Part shown: one piece after another, positions 1-3,887 of the stretch
Layout of the letters: the number at the start of each line of letters is the position of its first letter
Position numbering within the stretch: position 1 is the first letter of the stretch
Origin: Propionibacteriaceae bacterium
GTDB taxonomy: Bacteria > Actinomycetota > Actinomycetes > Propionibacteriales > Propionibacteriaceae
Direction of reading: 5' to 3'
Assembly: GCA_025923975.1 (NCBI GenBank)
Contig: JAICEV010000262.1
Coordinates: 1 to 5,479 of the forward strand
Length of the DNA stretch: 5,479 nucleotides
Made by a program: the position numbers and the translations under genes
The notes under the pieces: model-generated
Seen by the model: the letters and a program-made list of their open reading frames with translations, nothing else
Databases searched by the model: none
What the model was told of the DNA's origin: nothing

Positions 1-479
1 GGACCGATGATGAAGACCACTTCGTCCAGCATCGCCTCTAGTGCGAACGCGGTGTGCAGCAACGGGGAACCGTTCAGGCGGAGGGTCCAACGCGCTCGTA
101 CAGCGGATCCTGCCAGGCTGAAACCGATCCCTACGCCGATGGCTGCGGCGAGACTCACTGCCAGCGGCCAAGCCAGCTCTATCGCGGTGACCAGGAGTGC
201 GACGCTGAGCACGTTGATCAGGACGGTGAATAGCAGGACCCGAGCCTGGCCCACGCGGTCAGTTGCGCGTCCCCAGAGCGGAGCCACGACAGCGGCGGCC
301 AGCGTCGTGACGGCGGTGAGCAATCCGGCCAGGCCGAAGGAGCCTGTGGTCAGCGATACCAGCAGCACGATCCCGATGCCCGTCATAGACATCGGCAGCC
401 TTGCCACAAAGCCGGCCAGGCTGAACGCTACTGCGCGACGGTCCGAGAGGACCTGCTGGTACGGGCGAAGGTTCAGCAG
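1..479 (-). CDS. Major facilitator superfamily transporter, N-terminal half (gene continues past the left edge)
   Basis: An integral membrane permease of the major facilitator superfamily; the substrate cannot be told from sequence. About 159 residues are visible, reading LLNLRPYQQVL, then a hydrophobic helix with FVARLPMSMTGIGIVLL, further helices, and the family's cytoplasmic loop motif A as GRATDRVGQAR. A later segment ending FALEAMLDEVVFIIGP resembles a group of actinobacterial MFS proteins with six or more helices per half. The frame stays open from about 485 to the left edge, so the C-terminal half is missing only because the window ends. The start is unclear. No ATG, GTG or TTG lies in this frame between the conserved N-terminal residues and the upstream strong ribosome binding site. 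Candidates are CTG at 479 or 476 (with AAGGGGG at 495-489 as Shine-Dalgarno), GTG at 407 (which would lose helix 1 residues), or a -1 frameshift from GTG 556. It is divergent from hemH. The family is certain; the start is not. Confidence 0.9.
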   Translation of the reverse strand, partial: MLNLRPYQQVLSDRRAVAFSLAGFVARLPMSMTGIGIVLLVSLTTGSFGLAGLLTAVTTLAAAVVAPLWGRATDRVGQARVLLFTVLINVLSVALLVTAIELAWPLAVSLAAAIGVGIGFSLAGSAVRARWTLRLNGSPLLHTAFALEAMLDEVVFIIG

Positions 480-556
480 GGGAAACGACCCCCTTGGACA
501 CCCGCGGGAGCAACGATCTCGATAGATCCATTGACACGTCCACGCCCCGCGGCCAC
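473..556 (-). CDS. 27-codon leader frame ahead of the MFS gene (zero frame of a possible -1 frameshift)
   Basis: A GTG at 556 is preceded by a very strong purine-rich Shine-Dalgarno, GAGGAGGAG at 569-561, at good spacing. This is the best translation start on this strand, yet its frame runs only 27 codons and ends at TGA 475-473, just inside the transporter. Two codons before that stop lies the heptamer T_TTC_CCC (485-479), in phase. A one-base backward slip there reads straight into CTG CTG AAC, the conserved transporter N-terminus, and gives the join GGRFP-LLNLRPY. Three explanations remain: the true N-terminus split by a one-base deletion in the C run, a programmed -1 shift, or an upstream leader peptide coupled to a CTG start. 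The peptide itself is not one I recognise. Confidence 0.4.
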   Translation of the reverse strand: MAAGRGRVNGSIEIVAPAGVQGGRFPC

Positions 557-560
557 GACT

Positions 561-569
561 CTCCTCCTC
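561..569 (-). promoter_or_regulatory. Strong Shine-Dalgarno for GTG 556 (GAGGAGGAG)
   Basis: On the minus strand, GAGGAGGAG ends four bases before GTG 556. It is the strongest ribosome binding site upstream of the transporter and directs ribosomes into the 27-codon frame rather than the transporter frame, which is the core of the start-site puzzle here. Confidence 0.55.
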
Positions 570-578
570 GTACGCAAA

Positions 579-598
579 GATCACCTTTGTGGGTGATC
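579..598 (+). promoter_or_regulatory. Perfect 7-bp inverted repeat with the hemH start codon in its loop
   Basis: GATCACC (579-585) and GGTGATC (592-598) are perfect reverse complements around the hexamer TTTGTG, whose last three bases are the GTG start of hemH. As DNA it could be an operator in the hemH/transporter divergent region. As RNA it would fold into a hairpin that puts the start codon in a small loop and buries the flanks. An 8-bp palindrome GTGATCAC (593-600) overlaps the right arm. No clear Shine-Dalgarno precedes GTG 589. Function is inferred. Confidence 0.45.
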
Positions 599-1728
599 AC
601 TCCGCAAACTCTGACGAAACATCAGCTGTCAAGCTGCCTCACGCACTCGCGCCGTACCAGGCAATCCTGCTGGCGTCCTTCGGCGGCCCTGAGCGTCCGG
701 AGGACGTGATGCCGTTTCTTCACAACGTCACTCGCGGTCGGGGCATTCCCACCGAGCGGCTGGCCGAAGTCGGTCGGCATTACTTCTTGTTCGGTGGCAA
801 GAGCCCAATCAATGATCAGTCTCGCAGGCTGTTGGCGGCACTGACCAACGAATTACTCAGCCGCGGCTTGCGGGTGCCTCTCTATTGGGGAAACCGCAAC
901 TGGCATCCGTACCTTCAGGACGAGCTACCTGCGATCGAGAGAGATGGCCATCGACGGGTGCTGGCCGTGGTCACCAGTGCATACCCGTCGTATTCCTCAT
1001 GTCGGCAGTATCGGGAGAATCTCTTTGACGAAGCACAGGGCACGCAGATCCAGCTCGACCGGATCCGTCACTATGCCAACCACCCGGGCTTTGTAGCTGC
1101 CTCGGTCGACGCCTCTCTGGAGGCGCTCAAGACGCTGGAGGGCCGAGCAGACGACGCCCGACTGGTCTTCGTCACGCATTCGATTCCCACCGCCATGGCG
1201 GAGACCGCTGGGCCTCCACCTCGTAGCCGCCGCGGCGCCTACGTTGACTGGCACACAGCCGTGGCATCCGAGGTCACCCAACGCGTCGGCCAGCGGCGCG
1301 GCCGGAGCTACCGCAGTGACCTTGTCTACTGCTCACGTTCCGGACCAGCCGCCCAGCCCTGGTTGGAGCCCGACATCAACGATCATCTGCGTCAGCTCGC
1401 CACACAGGGCGTCAAGGCTGTGGTGGTTGTGCCGATCGGTTTCGTGTCCGATCACATGGAGGTGGTCTTCGACCTGGATACCGAGGCGGCGGCCACTGCG
1501 GAGGAATACGGCATCGCCTTCGCGCGGGCGAGTACCGCCGGCGATCACCCGTCGTTCGTGCGTGGGCTTGTTGGCCTCATGGTGGAGCGTGCCGCAGCAG
1601 CTCGGGGGGAGAAGCCGCCGCGGCCGGTGGCGGGATCGGCTCCGGTCGGCTGGTATCAGTGTCAGCCGGACTGCTGTCCGAACCTCCGGGAGCCCGGCCG
1701 TCCGGCCCTGTGTCAAGCGTCTGACTAA
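589..1728 (+). CDS. hemH: Ferrochelatase (coproporphyrin III ferrochelatase, CpfC type)
   Basis: Inserts Fe2+ into the porphyrin ring in late haem synthesis. In actinobacteria the substrate is coproporphyrin III and the product coproheme. The 379-residue product opens with the family signature ILLASFGGPERPEDV and NVTRGRGIP (about 26-53). It carries the catalytic His in VTHSIP (His197, equivalent to B. subtilis His183) and the conserved Glu in GFVSDHMEV (Glu291, equivalent to Glu264). Cys138 in SYSSCRQY and a C-terminal Cys cluster (Cys358, Cys362, Cys363, with Cys375 further on) fit the [2Fe-2S] cluster reported for actinobacterial ferrochelatases; which residues are ligands is inferred. Length suits the family with its C-terminal extension. 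GTG 589 is the only ordinary start in frame after the stop at 532 and before the conserved core, although its Shine-Dalgarno is poor. It is divergent from the transporter and monocistronic as far as visible. The enzyme is soluble or peripheral in the cytoplasm. Confidence 0.97.
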   Translation: MGDHSANSDETSAVKLPHALAPYQAILLASFGGPERPEDVMPFLHNVTRGRGIPTERLAEVGRHYFLFGGKSPINDQSRRLLAALTNELLSRGLRVPLYWGNRNWHPYLQDELPAIERDGHRRVLAVVTSAYPSYSSCRQYRENLFDEAQGTQIQLDRIRHYANHPGFVAASVDASLEALKTLEGRADDARLVFVTHSIPTAMAETAGPPPRSRRGAYVDWHTAVASEVTQRVGQRRGRSYRSDLVYCSRSGPAAQPWLEPDINDHLRQLATQGVKAVVVVPIGFVSDHMEVVFDLDTEAAATAEEYGIAFARASTAGDHPSFVRGLVGLMVERAAAARGEKPPRPVAGSAPVGWYQCQPDCCPNLREPGRPALCQASD

Positions 1729-1763
1729 GCCCTGGTTTGCCCTCTCCTGCGGTGTCGTTCAAA

Positions 1764-1779
1764 GCCATCGGGAGATGGC
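1764..1779 (+). terminator. Short hairpin downstream of hemH (possible weak terminator)
   Basis: GCCATC (1764-1769) and GATGGC (1774-1779) form a perfect 6-bp stem around the tetraloop GGGA, 35 bases past the hemH stop. No T-run follows, so it is at best one of the U-poor terminators common in GC-rich actinobacteria. Confidence 0.3.
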
Positions 1780-1798
1780 GAATAGAACCTTGTGAAAT

Positions 1799-1824
1799 GG
1801 GAATTTTCGACACGTCATCGCGTT
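1799..1824 (+). promoter_or_regulatory. Possible ECF-sigma promoter upstream of DUF4193 (GGGAAT-N17-GTT)
   Basis: GGGAAT at 1799-1804 and GTT at 1822-1824 are separated by 17 bases. The actinobacterial SigR/SigH/SigE type promoters are GGAAT or GGAAC, then usually 18-19 bases, then GTT, so this is one base short. It would leave a leader of roughly 100 bases before the DUF4193 ATG. No convincing TTGACA/TANNNT pair was found in the gap. Speculative. Confidence 0.2.
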
Positions 1825-1851
1825 ATAGCGGGCGCGAGCACACATAGCACG

Positions 1852-1876
1852 CATATCGGTTGATTCGTGTGATATG
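1852..1876. promoter_or_regulatory. 25-bp dyad CATATC-N13-GATATG upstream of DUF4193
   Basis: Perfect 6-bp arms, CATATC (1852-1857) and GATATG (1871-1876), flank a 13-base spacer containing TTGATT. The arms are AT-rich in a GC-rich region and centre about 66 bases before the start codon, as an operator might. A smaller dyad, TGACT-N7-AGTCA (1875-1891), overlaps it. No family is recognised. Confidence 0.25.
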
Positions 1877-1929
1877 ACTGCGCACGAGTCAGATGATGAT
1901 CTGGGCTTTTCGGGCCCGGGAAGGCAAAG

Positions 1930-2232
1930 ATGGCGACCGATTACGACGCCCCTCGCAAGACCGACGAAGAACTTAATGAAGACAGCATCGAAGAGCTCAA
2001 GACCCGCCGCAACGACAAGAACTCTGGGAAGGTTGACGAAGATGAGGCCGAGGCGGCGGAAGCATTCGAGCTTCCGGGCGCGGACCTCTCACACGAAGAG
2101 CTAACCGTTCGGGTGCTGCCTCGCCAGTCCGATGAGTTCACCTGTGCCGGCTGTTTCCTGGTACGACATCGCAGCCAGATCGCCGAGTTGCGACCCAATG
2201 GCGATGCGTACTGCTTCGACTGCGCAGGCTGA
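1930..2232 (+). CDS. DUF4193 family zinc-ribbon-like protein
   Basis: A 100-residue protein of the actinobacterial DUF4193 family, recognised from the conserved start MATDYDAPRKTDEELNEDS, the central AFELPGADLSHEELTVRVLP and the C-terminal cysteine motif. The N-terminal two-thirds is highly charged, with an acidic run at about 36-43 (VDEDEAEA). The C-terminus holds Cys72-x2-Cys75 and Cys95-x2-Cys98, 19 residues apart, which is what a zinc ribbon looks like. There is no signal peptide or membrane segment, so it should be cytoplasmic. The start is firm: GGGAAGG (1918-1924) lies five bases before ATG 1930 and the conserved family N-terminus begins there. It corresponds, from memory, to M. tuberculosis Rv2699c, close to dut. 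Its function is not known to me; zinc binding is inferred, and a role in binding nucleic acid or RNA polymerase would be a guess. The stop codon lies inside an inverted repeat. Confidence 0.95.
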   Translation: MATDYDAPRKTDEELNEDSIEELKTRRNDKNSGKVDEDEAEAAEAFELPGADLSHEELTVRVLPRQSDEFTCAGCFLVRHRSQIAELRPNGDAYCFDCAG

Positions 2233-2255
2233 TCATGACAAGTCCCGCATGATCA
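2230..2255 (+). terminator. 8-bp inverted repeat overlapping the DUF4193 stop codon
   Basis: TGATCATG (2230-2237) and CATGATCA (2248-2255) are perfect reverse complements with a 10-base loop. The first three bases are the DUF4193 stop codon TGA. CTTAGGCTTGTAG follows, only mildly T-rich. It may act as a terminator or as a 3' end that protects the message. Confidence 0.4.
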
Positions 2256-2358
2256 CTTAGGCTTGTAGTACCGAATGCGTACTCACTAAGGGGCCGTGCT
2301 GGTGCGGCTGCCGCTGTGTGCTCGGGGGGCGCGAACGCCGCTAGGTGCACTCGATGTG

Positions 2359-2386
2359 CCGGGCTGGTTGGGGGCAGTCAGCCCGG
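2359..2386. terminator. 8-bp GC-rich hairpin in the DUF4193/DUF4235 convergent gap
   Basis: CCGGGCTG (2359-2366) and CAGCCCGG (2379-2386) match perfectly around a 12-base loop. It lies between two genes that end toward each other and only six bases before a longer hairpin, so the pair probably stops transcription from one or both sides. No T-run is present. Confidence 0.5.
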
Positions 2387-2392
2387 ACAGAA

Positions 2393-2430
2393 CACCACCT
2401 CGCGCTCCCGAAAGGGGCCGCGGGGTGGTG
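2393..2430. terminator. Long hairpin with GAAA loop, probable bidirectional terminator
   Basis: The 38 bases fold into one hairpin. An outer arm starting CACCACC pairs with an arm ending GGTGGTG, continuing through CGCG/CGCG, one C-C mismatch, then TCCC/GGGG closed by the GNRA-type tetraloop GAAA. By hand count 16 of 17 positions pair, two as G-T wobbles. It sits 46 bases beyond the DUF4235 stop (minus strand) and about 160 beyond the DUF4193 stop (plus strand), where a shared terminator is expected. The lack of a T-run is common for actinobacterial terminators. Confidence 0.6.
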
Positions 2431-2476
2431 CTTCCAACCTAAATCTTGAACCTCAATCTTGCCGGCGTGCGGCGAA

Positions 2477-2740
2477 TCATTGCCTACTTCCTATTTCCCT
2501 CTCCCAATGCCGCGCCGCCATGCGCTGGGTAAGCACCTGGGTGACGCCTATGCCGACGCCGCTGGCCAGGGCCCAGGTGATCGCTTCGAGCACGGGAGTG
2601 TCGGGATCGGTAACCGAGGGCGGTTCGTTGCCCGTCACCAGCTTCCAGCCGGCCTTCAGCAATCGTTGGGCGGCGATGGTGGTGACCGCTCCGATCACTC
2701 CGGCGTAGAGCTTCCAGAACAGTTTCTGCGTTGCGCCCAT
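2477..2740 (-). CDS. DUF4235 family small membrane protein
   Basis: An 87-residue protein of the DUF4235 family, recognised from the pattern KLVTGNEPPSVTDPDTPVLE followed by AITWALASGVGIGVTQVLTQRMAA. Two hydrophobic segments are visible, about residues 10-26 (LYAGVIGAVTTIAAQRL) and about 52-69 (ITWALASGVGIGVTQVL). They are separated by a polar loop rich in Pro and Asp, so a two-helix inner-membrane protein is likely. ATG 2740 is preceded by GAAAGGG (2755-2749) at a normal distance, which supports this start. It stands alone on the minus strand, convergent with DUF4193 and divergent from DUF3093. No molecular function is known to me for this family. Confidence 0.93.
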   Translation of the reverse strand: MGATQKLFWKLYAGVIGAVTTIAAQRLLKAGWKLVTGNEPPSVTDPDTPVLEAITWALASGVGIGVTQVLTQRMAARHWEREIGSRQ

Positions 2741-2798
2741 CGGCTCAGCCCTTTCATCGTCGGCGATCCACGCTGCTGGAATTCAGCTTCGTGATCGC

Positions 2799-2804
2799 AT
2801 CCTA
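2799..2804 (-). promoter_or_regulatory. Candidate -10 element for DUF4235 (TAGGAT)
   Basis: TAGGAT on the minus strand fits the actinobacterial primary-sigma -10 pattern TANNNT. Transcription would begin near 2792, giving a leader of about 50 bases that includes the Shine-Dalgarno. The -35 region is poor (GTGGAC or TGGACC at about 2826-2820) and falls inside the near-palindrome at 2815-2829. Confidence 0.4.
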
Positions 2805-2814
2805 ATGCCGGACT

Positions 2815-2829
2815 GCGGTGGTCCACCGC
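2815..2829. promoter_or_regulatory. Near-palindrome between divergent DUF4235 and DUF3093 promoters (operator-like)
   Basis: GCGGTGG (2815-2821) and CCACCGC (2823-2829) are perfect reverse complements around a single T. Flanking CTGC/GCAG would extend the pairing across a two-base bulge. It overlaps the expected -35 region of the leftward promoter and lies about 39-53 bases before the predicted rightward start, so one bound protein could affect both genes. No regulator family is recognised. Confidence 0.4.
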
Positions 2830-2855
2830 GCAGCGATGCGTTGCGATCGAACGCG

Positions 2856-2861
2856 TAAGTT
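2856..2861 (+). promoter_or_regulatory. -10 element placed for a leaderless DUF3093 transcript (TAAGTT)
   Basis: TAAGTT fits TANNNT and ends six bases before ATG 2868, so the usual spacing would start the mRNA at or beside the A of the start codon. No Shine-Dalgarno is present; the bases before ATG are ACCTCC, the opposite of one. Both points fit a leaderless mRNA, which is common in actinobacteria. No clear -35 is visible. Confidence 0.5.
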
Positions 2862-2867
2862 ACCTCC

Positions 2868-3317
2868 ATGCTGTTCCGTGAGCGACTCACCGTTCCCATT
2901 AGCTGGTGGCTGCTCGCGGGTCTGTTCTCCCTGTCGGTTCTGCTCGCCGTGGGGGCCTATCTCGGCCCAGTGTGGGGGATCGGAACCTCCGTCGCGGCCC
3001 TGCTGTTAGCCGCCGCGATCTTCGCTTCCGCCTCCATAGTGATCAGCGTCGATGCCAAGGAAATGCATGTGGGTCGGGCCATCATCGAGCACGCCTACAT
3101 CGCTGGGTGTCGGGCACTCGATGCTGAGGAAACGCGGCGCCGCGCTGGCGTCGAGGCCGATGCCCGAGCTCACATGGTGCTCCGTCCCTACATCAAGACG
3201 GCGGTTGAGATCGGGCTCAATGATCCAGATGACCCGGTGCCGTATTGGATTGTCTCGACCCGACATCCGCAACAGTTGGCAGCCGCCATGCAGGATGCCA
3301 CGTCTCGTCTACGCTGA
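2868..3317 (+). CDS. DUF3093 family membrane protein
   Basis: A 149-residue protein of the DUF3093 family. The N-terminus has two hydrophobic helices, about 12-32 (SWWLLAGLFSLSVLLAVGAYL) and about 36-60 (GIGTSVAALLLAAAIFASASIVI). A cytoplasmic-looking domain follows, ending in the family's conserved AHMVLRPYIKTAVEIGLNDP and PYWIVSTRHPQQL (about 101-137). A two-helix inner-membrane protein with a soluble C-terminal domain is the simplest model. Function is unknown to me; from memory it matches M. tuberculosis Rv2698, beside dut. The ATG has no Shine-Dalgarno but lies just after a -10 element, suggesting leaderless translation. The stop is 21 bases before dut on the same strand, so the two are probably co-transcribed. 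In M. tuberculosis, as I recall, DUF3093 is divergent from dut, so this co-directional arrangement may be a local difference. Confidence 0.93.
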   Translation: MLFRERLTVPISWWLLAGLFSLSVLLAVGAYLGPVWGIGTSVAALLLAAAIFASASIVISVDAKEMHVGRAIIEHAYIAGCRALDAEETRRRAGVEADARAHMVLRPYIKTAVEIGLNDPDDPVPYWIVSTRHPQQLAAAMQDATSRLR

Positions 3318-3338
3318 CCGAGTGAGTGAGTCCGAGCC

Positions 3339-3887
3339 ATGACCAGCGCGGTCGAGGTGCTGCTCCTGCAGCTCGATCCGGGCCTGGAACCGCCGTCATA
3401 CGCCCACGTGGGCGACGCTGGAGCGGATCTTCGCAGCACGGAAAGCTTTCAGCTCCAGCCGGGCGAGCGTCGGCTGGTGGGGACGGGCGTCGCCATCGCT
3501 CTGCCGGCAGGCTACGCGGCTTTCGTGCATCCACGCTCAGGGCTGGCCGCCCGGCATGGCGTCAGCATCGTGAACGCGCCGGGCACTGTGGACGCCGGCT
3601 ACCGCGGTGAGATCAAGGTGTGCCTGATCAATACCGACCGCAGCCATCCGGTGGGTATTGCCCGAGGTGACAGAATCGCTCAACTGGTGATCCAACCGGT
3701 CAGTATGGCTGCATTCGTGCCGGTCACTGAACTCCCGAGTTCCGCGCGCGGCAGTGGTGGGTATGGATCAACCGGCGGAATACTGGGCGGCGGCAACCAG
3801 CAAGGGCCCAACCAGCAAGAGGCGACGCAGCGAGAGGCCACCCAGCGAGGGGACGAGAGCATGAGTGTGCCGAGGGAACGTGCATGA
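3339..3887 (+). CDS. dut: dUTP diphosphatase (dUTPase) with a repeat-derived Gln-rich tail
   Basis: Hydrolyses dUTP to dUMP and pyrophosphate, supplying dUMP for thymidylate synthesis and limiting uracil in DNA; a cytoplasmic homotrimer needing Mg2+. All five family motifs are present in the 182 residues: GDAGADLRS (about 25-33), PRSGLAARHG (65-74), NAPGTVDAGYRGEIKV (79-94, catalytic Asp85 and base-discriminating Tyr88), RGDRIAQLVIQP (109-120) and RGSGGYGSTG (137-146). Motif V has Tyr142 where other dUTPases usually have Phe or, in mycobacteria, His. Bacterial trimeric dUTPases are normally about 145-160 residues. Here about 35 residues follow motif V, rich in Gln, Arg and Glu and coded by four 15-bp repeats. 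ATG 3339 has only a weak upstream signal (GAGT repeats). The stop overlaps the DUF3710 start by four bases (ATGA), so translation is probably coupled. Closest conserved neighbour set: M. tuberculosis dut Rv2697c. Confidence 0.97.
   Translation: MTSAVEVLLLQLDPGLEPPSYAHVGDAGADLRSTESFQLQPGERRLVGTGVAIALPAGYAAFVHPRSGLAARHGVSIVNAPGTVDAGYRGEIKVCLINTDRSHPVGIARGDRIAQLVIQPVSMAAFVPVTELPSSARGSGGYGSTGGILGGGNQQGPNQQEATQREATQRGDESMSVPRERA
3795..3854 (+). repeat. Four degenerate 15-bp tandem repeats inside the 3' end of dut
   Basis: Units at 3795-3809, 3810-3824, 3825-3839 and 3840-3854 share the core A[AC][CG]CAGC[AG]AG with a GC-rich remainder. They translate in frame to NQQGP, NQQEA, TQREA and TQRGD. Units 1 and 2 share their first ten bases exactly; units 3 and 4 are alike in eleven or more positions. 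The period is a whole number of codons, so copy changes would keep the dut frame. The array ends 29 bases before the DUF3710 start and lies outside the catalytic motifs. Confidence 0.85.
3872..3877 (+). promoter_or_regulatory. Shine-Dalgarno for the DUF3710 gene, inside dut
   Basis: GAGGGA lies six bases before ATG 3884 and inside the last dut codons. It fixes this start over later ones and, with the four-base overlap, suggests a downstream gene translated both by coupling and by its own site. Confidence 0.7.

Noticed and set aside
7..525. A long plus-strand open frame opposite the transporter
   Set aside because: Composition is Ser/Thr/Arg/Pro-rich with no domain pattern, typical of the antisense of a GC-rich gene.
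531..536. A perfect TTGACA upstream of hemH
   Set aside because: No TANNNT element was found 16-19 bases downstream on the plus strand, so it is not supported as a -35 on its own.
259..600. A 113-residue open frame on the minus strand across the transporter start region
   Set aside because: It lies in a third frame; its sequence is Arg/Gly-rich and resembles no family, while the overlapping transporter frame has clear helices and motif A.
1244..1795. A 183-residue open frame inside hemH in another frame
   Set aside because: It overlaps the conserved ferrochelatase core, including the catalytic Glu region, and has no recognisable domain.
2233..2476. tRNA or other known structured RNA in the DUF4193/DUF4235 gap
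   Set aside because: Hairpins are present but no cloverleaf, no TTCGA-type T-loop arm in place, and no known riboswitch core could be recognised by eye.
2316..2794. Plus-strand open frames across the terminator region and opposite DUF4235
   Set aside because: The minus-strand DUF4235 protein is clearly the coding strand; the plus frames run through hairpins and lack any family pattern.
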